Below, in pieces: positions 16,482 to 25,850 of a stretch of DNA of 64,000 nucleotides (its first letter is position 1; the number at the start of each line of letters is the position of its first letter). The stretch is from NCBI RefSeq assembly GCF_003789055.1, contig NZ_ML119083.1:124001-188000 (forward strand), read 5' to 3'. The position numbers and the translations under genes were made by a program. The notes under the pieces were generated by a model, which was not told where the DNA came from, ran no database searches, and saw only the letters and a list, made by a program, of their open reading frames with translations. Origin of the DNA: Histidinibacterium lentulum (lineage in GTDB: Bacteria > Pseudomonadota > Alphaproteobacteria > Rhodobacterales > Rhodobacteraceae).

Positions 16482-19058
16482 ATGTCGCGCTACGACCCTT
16501 CCCTGATCGAGCCCCGCTGGCAGAGCGAATGGGACGAGGCCGGCACGTTCCGCGCCACGACGGAGGGCGACAGGCCGAAGTACTACGTCCTCGAGATGTT
16601 CCCCTACCCTTCGGGGCGCATCCACATCGGCCATGTCCGCAACTACACGATGGGCGACGTGATCGCGCGCTACAAGAAGGCCACAGGGCACAACGTGCTG
16701 CATCCCATGGGCTTCGACGCCTTCGGGATGCCCGCGGAGAACGCCGCCATGGCCTCGGGCGGCCATCCGAAGGAGTGGACCTACGGCAACATCGCGGACA
16801 TGGTCGCGCAGATGAAGCCGCTCGGTTTCGGCCTCGACTGGTCGCGCATGTTCGCCACCTGCGACCCGGAGTATTACGGCCAGCAGCAGGCGCTCTTCCT
16901 CGATTTCCTCGAGGCCGGCCTCGTCTACCGCAAGAACGCGGTGGTGAACTGGGACCCGGTCGACATGACCGTGCTCGCCAACGAGCAGGTGATCGACGGC
17001 AGGGGCTGGCGGTCCGGTGCCGAGGTGGAGCGGCGCGAGCTCACGCAGTGGTTCTTCCGGATCGGCGATTTCGCCGAGGAGCTGCTGGAGGCCATCGACG
17101 GGCTCGACGACTGGCCCGCGAAGGTCAAGCTGATGCAGGCGAACTGGATCGGCCGGTCGCGCGGGCTGCAGTTCGCCTTTTCCACGGTGAACGCGCCCGA
17201 GGGATTCGACCGGATCGAGGTCTACACGACCCGCCCCGACACGCTGATGGGGGCGAGCTTCGTCGGCATCTCCCCGGATCACCCCCTGGCGAAGCATCTC
17301 GAGCGGCACGATCCGAAGGTGGCCGCCTTCTGCGCCGAGGTCCGCAAGGGCGGCACCACCGAGGAGGCGCTGGAGAAGGCCGAGAAACGCGGCTTCGACA
17401 CCGGGCTGAAAGTGCGTCACCCCTTCGACACCTCCTGGGAGCTGCCGGTCTGGATCGCCAATTTCATCCTGATGGACTACGGCACCGGCGCGATCTTCGG
17501 CTGCCCCGCCCATGACCAGCGCGACCTCGATTTCGCGCGCAGGTATGGCCTGCCGGTGATCTCCACGTTCGAGCCGGTGGCGGCCTCGGATCATGTCCGA
17601 CCAGAGGACGGCGGCGAGGCCTTCGTTCCGCCCAAGTCCGAGAAAGTTCGTTATATCAACGGCTTGAAGGGCGTTACATCGTGTAACGGCGACGAGGCGG
17701 TCGAATCCGCCATCGCGCTCTGCGAGAAGAACGGCGTCGGCCAGGGCGTGACGAAGTACCGCCTGCGCGACTGGGGCCTCTCCCGCCAGCGCTACTGGGG
17801 CTGCCCGATTCCCGTGGTCCATTGCGAAACCTGCGGGGTGGTGCCCGAGAAGAAGGAGAACCTTCCCGTCCGCCTGCCCGACGACGTCACCTTCGACGTG
17901 CCCGGCAACCCGCTGGACCGTCACCCGACCTGGACCAAGACCACCTGCCCCCGCTGCGGCGCCGCCGCCCGGCGCGAGACCGACACGATGGACACTTTCG
18001 TCGATTCGTCCTGGTATTTCGCCCGCTTCACCGCGCCCCACGCCGACACGCCCACCGACATGGAGGCGGCCAGCTACTGGATGAACGTCGACCAGTACAT
18101 CGGCGGCATCGAGCACGCGATCCTGCACCTGCTCTACTCCCGCTTCTTCGCCCGCGCGATGCAGCAGACCGGCCACCTTCCCGAGAGCGCCATCGAGCCC
18201 TTCGACGCGCTCTTCACCCAGGGCATGGTCACCCACGCGATCTACCAGACCCGCGACCCCCAGGGCCGCCCGGTCTACCATTTCCCCGAGGAGGTCACGC
18301 TGCGCGACGGCGGCGCTTTCCTCGCCGACGGCACCGAGGCGGAGATCGTCCCCTCGGCGAAGATGTCGAAGTCGAAGAAGAACGTCGTCGATCCCGCCGA
18401 CATCGTCAGCCAGTACGGCGCGGATACCGCGCGCTGGTTCGTCCTGTCCGACAGCCCGCCCGAGAGAGACGTGGAATGGACTGCGGCGGGGGCCGAGGCC
18501 GCGAACCGGCACCTCGCCCGGGTCTACCGGCTGGCGGCGGAGGCGGCGGCGGAGGACCCTGCCGAGGCGCGCTCGCAAGAGAGCGACGAGGCGCTGCGCA
18601 AGGCGCTGCACCGCTGCATCTTCGACGTGACGCAGGGCATCGAGAGCTTCGGCTTCAACGCCGCCATCGCCAAGCTCTACGGCTTCACCAACACCCTCGC
18701 CAAATCCGACGCAGGCGCCCCCTGCAAGCGCGAGGCGCTGATGGTGCTGGCGCAGCTGATGGCGCCGATGACACCGCATCTGTCAGAGGAAATCTGGCGC
18801 ATGCTGGGCGGCGCGGGCCTCGTCGCAGAGGCGCCCTGGCCCGTGGCAGATGACCGGCTGCTGGTGGAGGACACGATCACCCTCCCCGTGCAGGTCAACG
18901 GCAAGCGGAGGTCGGAGATCACCGTGGCGAAGGACCTTCCGAGATCCGAGATCGAGGCCCTCGCCCTCGCCGACGAGAGCGTGGCGCGGGCGCTGGAGGG
19001 CGGCCCCCCGAAGAAGGTGATCGTCGTGCCGGGGCGGATCGTGAATGTGGTGGTCTGA
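16482..19058 (+). CDS. leuS: Leucyl-tRNA synthetase
   Basis: An 858-residue class Ia aminoacyl-tRNA synthetase charging tRNA-Leu. HIGH is at residues 48-51 ([15 protein letters not shown]) and KMSKS near 627 ([13 protein letters not shown]). The CP1 editing domain includes [11 protein letters not shown] and the T-rich discriminating region. Zinc-like cysteines appear in [13 protein letters not shown] and [10 protein letters not shown]. The start at 16482 fits the family beginning [14 protein letters not shown]; the longer frame runs into the upstream gene. Its end overlaps lptE by 14 bases. Confidence 0.98.
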   Translation: MSRYDPSLIEPRWQSEWDEAGTFRATTEGDRPKYYVLEMFPYPSGRIHIGHVRNYTMGDVIARYKKATGHNVLHPMGFDAFGMPAENAAMASGGHPKEWTYGNIADMVAQMKPLGFGLDWSRMFATCDPEYYGQQQALFLDFLEAGLVYRKNAVVNWDPVDMTVLANEQVIDGRGWRSGAEVERRELTQWFFRIGDFAEELLEAIDGLDDWPAKVKLMQANWIGRSRGLQFAFSTVNAPEGFDRIEVYTTRPDTLMGASFVGISPDHPLAKHLERHDPKVAAFCAEVRKGGTTEEALEKAEKRGFDTGLKVRHPFDTSWELPVWIANFILMDYGTGAIFGCPAHDQRDLDFARRYGLPVISTFEPVAASDHVRPEDGGEAFVPPKSEKVRYINGLKGVTSCNGDEAVESAIALCEKNGVGQGVTKYRLRDWGLSRQRYWGCPIPVVHCETCGVVPEKKENLPVRLPDDVTFDVPGNPLDRHPTWTKTTCPRCGAAARRETDTMDTFVDSSWYFARFTAPHADTPTDMEAASYWMNVDQYIGGIEHAILHLLYSRFFARAMQQTGHLPESAIEPFDALFTQGMVTHAIYQTRDPQGRPVYHFPEEVTLRDGGAFLADGTEAEIVPSAKMSKSKKNVVDPADIVSQYGADTARWFVLSDSPPERDVEWTAAGAEAANRHLARVYRLAAEAAAEDPAEARSQESDEALRKALHRCIFDVTQGIESFGFNAAIAKLYGFTNTLAKSDAGAPCKREALMVLAQLMAPMTPHLSEEIWRMLGGAGLVAEAPWPVADDRLLVEDTITLPVQVNGKRRSEITVAKDLPRSEIEALALADESVARALEGGPPKKVIVVPGRIVNVVV

Positions 19059-19539
19059 ACCACCGATACCGACGCGGCGCGCGCTGCTTCTCGGGGCCGC
19101 GGCCCTGCTGGCCGGGTGCGGGTTCCAGCCGGTCTACGGGCCGGACGGACCGCTCGGGCGCCTTGCCGGGACTGTCGCGGTGGAGGCTCCGGCAACGGAT
19201 GCCGGTTTCGTCCTGCGCAACCGGCTGGTGGACCGCCTCGGCATCGCCGAAACGCCGCGGTACCTCCTCGAAACGGACATCGTGATCCGGGGCGCTGCGG
19301 TCGCCGTGACCACGGAGCAGGAAACGACCCGCTTCAGCCTGCCGGGTGAGGCGGAGTACCGGCTCCTCGAGGTGGCCACAGGACGTGTCCTCGCCGAGGG
19401 CAGGGTGACGAGCTTCAGCAGCTATTCCGCGACGGGAACGGCGGTCTCGACCTTTGCGGGCCGGGAGGATGCCCAGGAACGGCTGGCGATCGCGCTCGCG
19501 GACCAGATCCTGATCCGGCTGACGGCACAGGTGACATGA
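19045..19539 (+). CDS. lptE: LPS-assembly lipoprotein LptE
   Basis: A 164-residue lipoprotein that plugs the LptD translocon and helps insert lipopolysaccharide into the outer membrane. A twin-Arg-free signal ([16 protein letters not shown]) ends in a lipobox, followed by the family start [10 protein letters not shown]. The RNRLVDRLG phrase and the C-terminal helix [15 protein letters not shown] are typical of alphaproteobacterial LptE. The ATG lies inside the end of leuS, and its stop overlaps the holA start by ATGA, so three genes are coupled. Confidence 0.9.
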   Translation: MWWSEPPIPTRRALLLGAAALLAGCGFQPVYGPDGPLGRLAGTVAVEAPATDAGFVLRNRLVDRLGIAETPRYLLETDIVIRGAAVAVTTEQETTRFSLPGEAEYRLLEVATGRVLAEGRVTSFSSYSATGTAVSTFAGREDAQERLAIALADQILIRLTAQVT

Positions 19540-20564
19540 AACTGCCTCCGCGCTCGGCGTCGGCGTATTTCCGCTCACCTGACCCGGCGCGGCCCGGCCT
19601 GCTGATCCACGGTGGCGACGCGGAGAGGATCACCGCCCGGCGGCATGAGGTCGTTCAGGCGCTGATCGGCCCTCAGGGCGAGGCCGAGATGCGGCTGACT
19701 CGACTCGCCGGGGCGGAACTGCGGAAGGATCCGGCGGCGCTGCTCGACGCGGTGACGGCGCAGGGATTCTTCCCCGGCCTGCGGGTCGTGCTGGTCGACG
19801 AGGCGGGCGATGCCGCGACACCTGCCATGGCCGTGGCGCTGGAGGAGTGGCGCGAGGGCGACGCGGTGATCGTGGTCACCGCGGGCCAGCTCAATGCGCG
19901 CTCCAGCCTGAGGAAGCTCTTCGAGGGCCATAAGACGGCCTATGCGGCGGCGATCTACGACGACCCGCCCAGCGCCGAGGAAATCGGCAGGCTCTTGCGG
20001 GAGGCCGGTCTGACCCGGCTCTCCGGGGAGGCGTCGGAAGCATTGGAGGCGCTGGCGCGCGATGTGGCGCCCGGCGATTTCCGGCAGACGCTGGAGAAGC
20101 TGGCGCTCTACATGCTGGGAGAGGACCGGGAGGCCACCGGCGAGGACGTGGCGCTGGTGAGTCCGCTGTCGCCCGATGCGGAGCTCGACGACGTGCTGGA
20201 GGCGGTGGCCGCGGGCGACCAGGGCGCGCTCGGCCCGATCCTGCGGCGGCTCTGGGCGCAGGGAACGACGCCGGTATCGCTGTGCATCGGGGCGACGCGC
20301 TACTTCCGTCAGCTGCATCTGGTGGCGGCGGACCCGGGTGGCCCGGAAGCGGGGATCGGCCGGATGCGTCCGCCGGTCTTCGGCCCGAGGCGGGAGAGAA
20401 TCGTGCGGTTCGCTCGCCGGTGGGGGATGTACCGGCTGGAGGAAGCTCTGGGGATCCTGACCGAGACCGACCTGCAGCTGCGCTCGGTCTCCATGGCGCC
20501 GCAGGCCTCGGTCATGGAGCGGAGCCTGATTCGGCTCACGATGCTGGGCAACGCGCGCCGCTAG
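19536..20564 (+). CDS. holA: DNA polymerase III delta subunit
   Basis: A 342-residue clamp-loader subunit that opens the beta sliding clamp. Its AAA+-like domain 1 begins GLLIHGGDAERI, with FFPGLRVVLVDEAGD in the position of the family's FFxxxRLVVV strand (the clamp-binding region). Domain 2 and the helical collar (LDDVLEAVAAGDQGALGPILRRLWAQG..., ...YFRQLHLVA) follow. Length is standard. It is coupled to lptE by ATGA, the usual alphaproteobacterial order leuS-lptE-holA. A bidirectional terminator lies 44 bases downstream. Confidence 0.93.
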   Translation: MKLPPRSASAYFRSPDPARPGLLIHGGDAERITARRHEVVQALIGPQGEAEMRLTRLAGAELRKDPAALLDAVTAQGFFPGLRVVLVDEAGDAATPAMAVALEEWREGDAVIVVTAGQLNARSSLRKLFEGHKTAYAAAIYDDPPSAEEIGRLLREAGLTRLSGEASEALEALARDVAPGDFRQTLEKLALYMLGEDREATGEDVALVSPLSPDAELDDVLEAVAAGDQGALGPILRRLWAQGTTPVSLCIGATRYFRQLHLVAADPGGPEAGIGRMRPPVFGPRRERIVRFARRWGMYRLEEALGILTETDLQLRSVSMAPQASVMERSLIRLTMLGNARR

Positions 20565-20607
20565 CGCGTCGATCCGAGTGCCCGCGTTCAGGCGCACCCG
20601 AAAGAGA

Positions 20608-20633
20608 AAAGGACGGGCCTGAGCCCGTCCTTT
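20608..20633. terminator. Bidirectional terminator between holA and the small YjbE-like gene
   Basis: AAAGGACGGGC (20608-20618) pairs perfectly with GCCCGTCCTTT (20623-20633) around CTGA. A-rich sequence precedes it and T residues end it, so it can terminate the convergent transcripts from both sides. Confidence 0.88.
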
Positions 20634-20661
20634 CCCGGATGTCTTCACATCGAGGGATGTA

Positions 20662-20919
20662 TCAGTCCTCGACGGTGGTCTCTTCCGCGTCGTCGTCATC
20701 GTCGTCCTGCGAAGCGGCGAGGACGGCGAGCAGGGCAACGGGGCCGAGGATGGCAGCGGTGCCACCGAGGCCGCCGAGCGAGCCCAGCGAACCGGCCGGA
20801 GCCGGCTCGACCGGCAGCGGCTGGGGAACGGGGATGACGATCTCGTCGTCGAAGCCGCCGGCGAACGCCGACCCGGAAACGGCAACGAGAGCCGCGGCGA
20901 TGATAGTGGTGATGCGCAT
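20662..20919 (-). CDS. Small secreted YjbE/GfcA-like protein, copy 2
   Basis: An 85-residue protein with a signal peptide (MRITTIIAAALVAVSGSAFA), then GGFDDEIVIPVPQP, a Gly/Ser-rich stretch, a hydrophobic segment (about 55-68) and an acidic tail with DDDDDDAEE. It is a clear paralogue of the next gene. Its size, signal, small-residue hydrophobic patch and place beside yjbF/yjbH resemble E. coli YjbE/GfcA, which has a Thr-rich rather than Asp-rich tail. A GGAGA ribosome site lies 7 bases before the ATG. A role in exopolysaccharide secretion is inferred from context. Confidence 0.7.
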   Translation of the reverse strand: MRITTIIAAALVAVSGSAFAGGFDDEIVIPVPQPLPVEPAPAGSLGSLGGLGGTAAILGPVALLAVLAASQDDDDDDAEETTVED

Positions 20920-21026
20920 TTCTAGTCTCCTGCAGCTTAGGTTTGTCTCACGCGGGGCGGCTGCGCTCCGCCCTTGCGTCCACTTGATCCGATTTATGTT
21001 CCGAGGTCCACCGATTAGCCAACTCG

Positions 21027-21278
21027 CTATTCAGTCGTTTCGGAAGGTGTGTCGTCCTCGTCATCATCCGCGCTGGCTGCGGCTGCGATTAGGGCGAGCG
21101 GAAGAAGAACGCCAGCAGCGCCACCTCCCAGGGAACCGAGCCCGAAGGACCCGGACGCAGCCGGTACGGGTTCGGTCACGATCACCGGCGGAACGACGAT
21201 CCGATCGTCGAAGCCTCCGGCGTTACCAGCACCTGCAACGGCAACCGACGCCGCTGCGATGATGGTGGTGAAGCGCAT
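21027..21278 (-). CDS. Small secreted YjbE/GfcA-like protein, copy 1
   Basis: An 83-residue paralogue of the 85-residue protein next to it. It has the signal peptide MRFTTIIAAASVAVAGAGNA, then GGFDDRIVVPPVIV, a Gly/Ser-rich segment SGSFGLGSLGGGAAG, a hydrophobic segment LLPLALIAAAAS and the acidic tail DDDEDDTPSETTE. A GGAGA ribosome site is well placed before the ATG at 21278; a longer start at 21296 lacks this. It follows yjbF by 90 bases, enough for its own promoter. Function unknown beyond the YjbEFH-like context. Confidence 0.7.
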   Translation of the reverse strand: MRFTTIIAAASVAVAGAGNAGGFDDRIVVPPVIVTEPVPAASGSFGLGSLGGGAAGVLLPLALIAAAASADDDEDDTPSETTE

Positions 21279-21368
21279 TGTAATCGTCTCCAGCAAATGC
21301 GTCTTGTCTTGACCCTGCGTCTTATTCGGTCGGATCGCCGAAACACAAGATATATCGGGTAGTTCGCC

Positions 21369-22025
21369 CTATAGCCGTTCGCTGTCAAGATAGCCGACAG
21401 GTGGGGAAATCAACTGTCGCGACTTCCACACAACACCCCCTGCCCCGATCCAGTAGGTGTTGGTGAAGGTCTGCGCGCCACGTCGGCAGGTTTCTTCATA
21501 CTTTTCCGTGTTATAGCTGCGTTCGTAGATGGTGATCCGCTCGGTTCCGGCACGTTCGACGCGGCAGGCATAGTCGTGCCGAACCATCTGGTCGTTGCCA
21601 TCGAGATATTCGTGGACCCGGGTCGCGTCGCCGCCGCCGCGCGCCACGGCCGCAAGGACGCCGGAGACGTCGGCGGCCATCAGGTCGGGGCCGAGACCGC
21701 GCGTCGCGACGAGGAATCCGCGCTCGTAGGTGACCGAGACTCCGTCCTCGGTGAGCCAGGTCTCCTCGGGTCCGTTCTGCCCGGCACGCTGTAGCAGGGC
21801 TGCAACACCGCGTTGCGGGACGGAGGCCAGAACGAAGTCCTGCCCGGTCTCCTCGATCGCCGCGCGGGAGAATTGCGGGCGCTGGACCGGGGCCGTTTCG
21901 CGCCCGATCGACAGGAACGAGCCCGCGACGGCCTCGATGACCATGCGGGATTCGCTGACCTCATCGCCGCATCCAGCCAGCAGCAGGGTCGATGCGCAGG
22001 CGGCGGCCAGTCCGATCGACCTCAT
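21369..22025 (-). CDS. yjbF: YjbF/GfcB-family exopolysaccharide lipoprotein
   Basis: A 218-residue lipoprotein: the signal peptide ends STLLLAGC (Cys19). The domain shows the YjbF (GfcB) pattern, with SRAAIEETGQDFVLASVPQRG, TWLTEDGVSVTYERGFLVATRGLGPDLMAAD and a C-terminal WKSRQLISPPVGYLDSERL. The E. coli yjbEFGH and gfcABCDE operons promote exopolysaccharide or group 4 capsule production. The start overlaps the stop of yjbH by ATGA, so translation is coupled. No YjbG/GfcC gene is seen in between. Confidence 0.85.
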   Translation of the reverse strand: MRSIGLAAACASTLLLAGCGDEVSESRMVIEAVAGSFLSIGRETAPVQRPQFSRAAIEETGQDFVLASVPQRGVAALLQRAGQNGPEETWLTEDGVSVTYERGFLVATRGLGPDLMAADVSGVLAAVARGGGDATRVHEYLDGNDQMVRHDYACRVERAGTERITIYERSYNTEKYEETCRRGAQTFTNTYWIGAGGVVWKSRQLISPPVGYLDSERL

Positions 22026-24151
22026 CTCCAGTATCTCCCCCAGGTCGATTCGAGCTCCGGCGCATGGGCGTCGCGGACAACTCCGTAGAGACGATCCTGC
22101 ACGCTCAGCCGCGCGCCGCCGTCCCTCTGGAGGGACCGAAGGTCGAGGGTGAAGGCCTGCCGGGTCGGCGTGCCGATGGTCCAGTCCGTCGGGATCGTGA
22201 TGCGCAGGCCCTTGTCGAAGGAGCCTTCGCCGAAATCCTCGAAGCTGATGTCCGTCCGGGTGGCGAAGGCGCCGACACGCCAGCCGTTCTCGAACTCCCG
22301 ATCCAGGGAGATCGTGGCGCCCCAGTCGCCGGCAAGGTAGCGGCCCACGTCGAGCTGGGTGTGGTAGCCGTTTCCGAGGTCGTAATAGGCCGAGGCATGG
22401 CCGGTCCAGACGTCGTAGTCCCGGAACCCGAGGCCGCCGTCGAAGGCGCGCTGCTGCACATAGTTGACCTCTGCCCCCAGGGCGAGGCGGCTGTCCACCG
22501 GCTTCCACAGGAGTTCGGTGGAGACACCGGCATACATCCGCTCAAGATAACCCACGGTGACGCGGCTGTAGAGGTCCGTCCCGGGCCGGCCGAAATGCGC
22601 GAGGGTCAGGCGAGAGATGTAGGGATTGCCCTCGTCGTTGTAGCGGTCGCCGTCGGTGCGCACCGGATAGACCGCCGGCGTCGAGCTGTCCGTCGGTTCG
22701 GGCGCGTCGGTGAGTCGCCACTGGGCGACGCCGTCGAAGACGAGGTTCGGGCTGAACCTGTAGCTCACGCTGGCACGAACGCCGACGTCGATGTCGATGG
22801 GCCGGTCGGGGTCAAAGTAGCGCGTGCTGAGATAGGGCCTGACCCCGTAGGAGAGCGCTCCCTCTTCGGGGGGAATGCGGACGAGGCCCGCTTCCGTTCC
22901 CGCGGCATCGGTGATCGCGGCGCGGGCGAAGCTCGCCTCGGTCGCTCCGACCTCGTTCTCGAGCTGCTCCACGTCGGAGCGCCTGATCACGATACGGGAC
23001 AGGGGAATCCCCTGGCGTTCGGGCTCGAAGATGAAGTCTTCGATGGCGGGCGGCATGGACTGGGTCAGGATTCGGCTGATCCGGCCCATGGGCTGCGACT
23101 CGGTCCGGTAGCGCGTGTTGGCGTAGCGGATCCGCACCGAGCGGTCGGTGAATTCCACGGCCTTGACCTCCACGCCCTCGGTCTCGAGCGCGGTCACCAC
23201 GAGGTCGCGCAGCGCCGTTTCCGCGGCGGGAGACCGGTTCCAGCTTGCGGCGGCGCGCGCATCCGGCGGCCGCACGGCCACCGGGATCGGCGCGGGATCG
23301 AGGCCGCTGACGGACAGGCGGTTCGTCGGGTCGATGGTGAAATGGGCAGAAAAGGCCAGCGTCTCGCCCTGAAGCACGGAGGCGGAGAGCTGGTATTCGT
23401 CGCGGGGCTTGTAGACCACGCCGACGTTGTAGGGCGACGAGGGCTCGAACGTGCCGAGCCTGTCCTCGCGGACATAGGCATCTCCCGAATATTCGACGAT
23501 GCCGGTGAGACGGTCGCTGAACCGATACTCCACCCCGCCGAAGAGCGAGGCATCGCCGCGGAAGAACACATCGGTCGCCACCGTTCCGCCCTGGCCGAAA
23601 TCTCCGCCGGTGCCGAAGGGGTTGGTGGGGCGGGTCTCGAAGCGGTCGTCGATCTGCGCAAGTGGGTTGTCGATGGGGTTCTGCGTCCCGAGTCGCCCCC
23701 AACCGAGGCCCGCGGTCACGCGCAGGTTCTCGCCGAAATGCTTCGTCGCGACGACGTATTCGCCGGAGTAGAGCCCGGTTCCCAGAAAGTCCTGAAGGCC
23801 GACGGTCACCGCTGGGAGATACCGCCCCTCGTCCACCAGCCGGAAGCGGATGTCGAAGCTCCGGTCGAAGGTCGGATCGGTTCCGGGACCAGTGTTCTCG
23901 CCGATGCGGCTGTAGCGGAAGCTGCCGCCCAGACGGTCGCTGATCTGGAAGCTGAGCGTGGCACGCTGGTGGTTGCCGAAGCCGCCGTAGCTGAGCGTGA
24001 ACTGGCCCGAGGGATCGCTGAGGCCGGAGGGCATCTCGATCAGGCCGGGCGTGCCGTAGGTGGTATAGGTCGGCCTCCAGTCCTGTTGCGCGCTGGCCGC
24101 CGTTGCAAGCAGGGCAAGACCGGTCAGGATCGTGGTCGATTTCAAACGCAT
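22022..24151 (-). CDS. yjbH: YjbH/GfcD-family outer-membrane exopolysaccharide protein
   Basis: A 709-residue predicted outer-membrane beta-barrel protein with a signal peptide (ending ATAASA-QQ, about residue 22). The phrase YGTPGLIEMPSG at the mature N-terminus and GGFGNHQRATLSFQISDRLGGSFRYS are diagnostic of YjbH. The C-terminal part has repeated barrel strands such as YLERMYAGVSTELLWKP and ends WGRYWR. It leads the minus-strand operon yjbH-yjbF-small-small. The homologues act in polysaccharide export or surface assembly. The chosen ATG at 24151 gives the signal peptide directly. Confidence 0.87.
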   Translation of the reverse strand: MRLKSTTILTGLALLATAASAQQDWRPTYTTYGTPGLIEMPSGLSDPSGQFTLSYGGFGNHQRATLSFQISDRLGGSFRYSRIGENTGPGTDPTFDRSFDIRFRLVDEGRYLPAVTVGLQDFLGTGLYSGEYVVATKHFGENLRVTAGLGWGRLGTQNPIDNPLAQIDDRFETRPTNPFGTGGDFGQGGTVATDVFFRGDASLFGGVEYRFSDRLTGIVEYSGDAYVREDRLGTFEPSSPYNVGVVYKPRDEYQLSASVLQGETLAFSAHFTIDPTNRLSVSGLDPAPIPVAVRPPDARAAASWNRSPAAETALRDLVVTALETEGVEVKAVEFTDRSVRIRYANTRYRTESQPMGRISRILTQSMPPAIEDFIFEPERQGIPLSRIVIRRSDVEQLENEVGATEASFARAAITDAAGTEAGLVRIPPEEGALSYGVRPYLSTRYFDPDRPIDIDVGVRASVSYRFSPNLVFDGVAQWRLTDAPEPTDSSTPAVYPVRTDGDRYNDEGNPYISRLTLAHFGRPGTDLYSRVTVGYLERMYAGVSTELLWKPVDSRLALGAEVNYVQQRAFDGGLGFRDYDVWTGHASAYYDLGNGYHTQLDVGRYLAGDWGATISLDREFENGWRVGAFATRTDISFEDFGEGSFDKGLRITIPTDWTIGTPTRQAFTLDLRSLQRDGGARLSVQDRLYGVVRDAHAPELESTWGRYWR

Positions 24152-24266
24152 CGGCAGTCCTCGCGGCCTGTTCTGGCCTCGTGTCGTGACTACTGTACGG
24201 GCCTTCAGGAGAGAAGGCACGCCCCCATTGACCTCGCGCTATGTCGCCGATGTTGCGTTTGGGCAA

Positions 24267-24295
24267 CCTCCGGGGGCAAGCTGTGCCCCCGGAGG
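24267..24295. other. Perfect 11-bp inverted repeat between divergent yjbH and GST genes
   Basis: CCTCCGGGGGC (24267-24277) is mirrored by GCCCCCGGAGG (24285-24295) with a 7-base loop. No T-run follows, so it is not a standard terminator. It lies 75 bases before the GST start and 116 bases from the yjbH start; it could be a leader hairpin or a protein-binding site. Confidence 0.4.
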
Positions 24296-24369
24296 TCGGG
24301 TTCGCGGGTCTTCCCTGCTTGAATCGGGGGCTCCTCGCGCGCCAGTGTCGAGCCAGGGGAGGATCGTCG

Positions 24370-24954
24370 ATGCGTGACCTCTACGGCTCCGTCCGCAGCC
24401 GCGCGTTCCGCGTGCGCTGGATGCTGGAGGAACTGGGGCTGGACTATGCCTACCACCCCGAACCGCCCCGATCGCGGACGGTGGTGGCGCTCAATCGGTC
24501 GGGCCGGGTCCCGGTGCTGGTGGAGGACGGCGCGGTGATGACCGATTCGGTGGCGATCATGACCTTCCTCGCGGATCGGGCCGGACGGTTCACCCATCCG
24601 GCGGGCACCGTGGACAGAGCCCGGCAGGACGCGCTGACCTTTCGCGTGATCGACGACATGGACGCCATTCTCTGGACCGCCGCGAAGCACAGCTTCGTCC
24701 TGCCCGAGGACTGGCGTCAGCCGGAGATCAAGGAGACGCTGAAACTGGAATTCGATCGGAACGCCAGGGCCCTGGCGGAGGAGCTGACGGGCGACTACCT
24801 GACCGGTGACAGCCCCGTGATCCCGGACTTCCTGCTCGCTCATTGCTGGGAATGGGCCGGGCTTGCCCACATGCCGCGCCATGCGCCCGCCTTCGACGCG
24901 CTTTCCGCGCGGATGCGTGCCCGTCCCGCCTTTGCGCGGGCGGAGGCGGAGTGA
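24370..24954 (+). CDS. Glutathione S-transferase family protein
   Basis: A 194-residue two-domain GST. The thioredoxin-like N-domain begins MRDLYGSVRSRAFRVRWMLEELGLDY with the usual Ser near residue 6-10, continues to GRVPVLVEDGAVMTDSVAI (the cis-Pro and the glutathione-binding E/D-S motif), and is followed by an all-alpha C-domain (PVIPDFLLAHCWEWA). An AGGGGAGGATC ribosome site precedes the ATG. Its stop overlaps the ATG of the next gene (TGATG), indicating an operon for thiol-based detoxification. Exact substrate unknown. Confidence 0.88.
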   Translation: MRDLYGSVRSRAFRVRWMLEELGLDYAYHPEPPRSRTVVALNRSGRVPVLVEDGAVMTDSVAIMTFLADRAGRFTHPAGTVDRARQDALTFRVIDDMDAILWTAAKHSFVLPEDWRQPEIKETLKLEFDRNARALAEELTGDYLTGDSPVIPDFLLAHCWEWAGLAHMPRHAPAFDALSARMRARPAFARAEAE

Positions 24955-25850
24955 TGGGGGAGATGATCGAGGGACGCTATCACGTCGAAGGCCGGCCCGC
25001 CGACACCACGGTGGACGGCGCGTTCCGGCGGGAGCCCTCGGTGCTGCGGGACTGGATCGGGACCGAGGCGCATCCGGCGGACCCGGGACGCTATCACCTC
25101 TTCGTCGCGTGGAACTGCCCCTGGGCGCATCGTGCTCTGCTGGCGCGGGAGGAACTCGGGCTGAAGGACATCACCGTGTCGTATGCCCTGCCGCGGCGGA
25201 CGGAGGAGGGATGGGTCTTCGGCGAGGAGTCCGAACTGGGTGTCTCGGCGCTGCACGAGGTCTATGCCCGCCAGCCCGAGCCCTATACGGGCCGGGTCAC
25301 GGTACCGGTTCTATGGGACCGGGTGGCGGGGCGGATCGTGTCGAACGAATCCGCCGACATCGTCCGCATGTTCGGCCGGTTTCCGGGCGTGCCGGACCTC
25401 TGCCCCGGGCCGCTCCGGGAGGAGATCGAGCGCTGGAACGGGGTAATCTACGAGACCGTCAACAACGGGGTCTACCGGGCGGGCTTCGCGCGGACGCAGG
25501 CGGCCTATGACGCTGCGGTGACGGAGGTCTTCGCCACGCTGGACCGGATCGAGGCGCATCTCGAGGGGCGGGACTGGCTGGCGGGGGACGTGTTCACCGA
25601 GGCCGATCTGCGGCTTTTCCCGACGCTGGCGCGGTTCGACGTGGCCTATCACTATGCCTTCAAGTGCAACATCCGGCGGCTGACCGACTATCCGCGGCTC
25701 TGGGACTATGCGCGCCGGATCTACCACCGCCCCGGGGTGGCGGGGACGGTGCGATTCGACTTTTACAAGCGGGGCTATTTCTCGCCCTCGGAGCTGCGCA
25801 ATCCTCTGGGGATCGTGCCCGCCGGGCCGGTCATCGACTGGTCGCTCTGA
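24954..25850 (+). CDS. Glutathionyl-hydroquinone reductase (Xi-class GST)
   Basis: A 298-residue enzyme of the YqjG/ECM4/PcpF family that reductively removes glutathione from glutathionyl-hydroquinones. The active site is NCPWAHR near residue 57 (catalytic Cys), preceded by RYHLFVAWN. RVTVPVLWDR, IVSNESADIVRMF, the tyrosine-bearing NNGVYRAGFA and the C-terminal FYKRGYFSPSELRNPLGIVP are all diagnostic. The first ATG (24954) overlaps the upstream GST stop; ATG 24963 is possible. The last 20 bases overlap the convergent flavoprotein gene. Confidence 0.93.
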   Translation: MGEMIEGRYHVEGRPADTTVDGAFRREPSVLRDWIGTEAHPADPGRYHLFVAWNCPWAHRALLAREELGLKDITVSYALPRRTEEGWVFGEESELGVSALHEVYARQPEPYTGRVTVPVLWDRVAGRIVSNESADIVRMFGRFPGVPDLCPGPLREEIERWNGVIYETVNNGVYRAGFARTQAAYDAAVTEVFATLDRIEAHLEGRDWLAGDVFTEADLRLFPTLARFDVAYHYAFKCNIRRLTDYPRLWDYARRIYHRPGVAGTVRFDFYKRGYFSPSELRNPLGIVPAGPVIDWSL

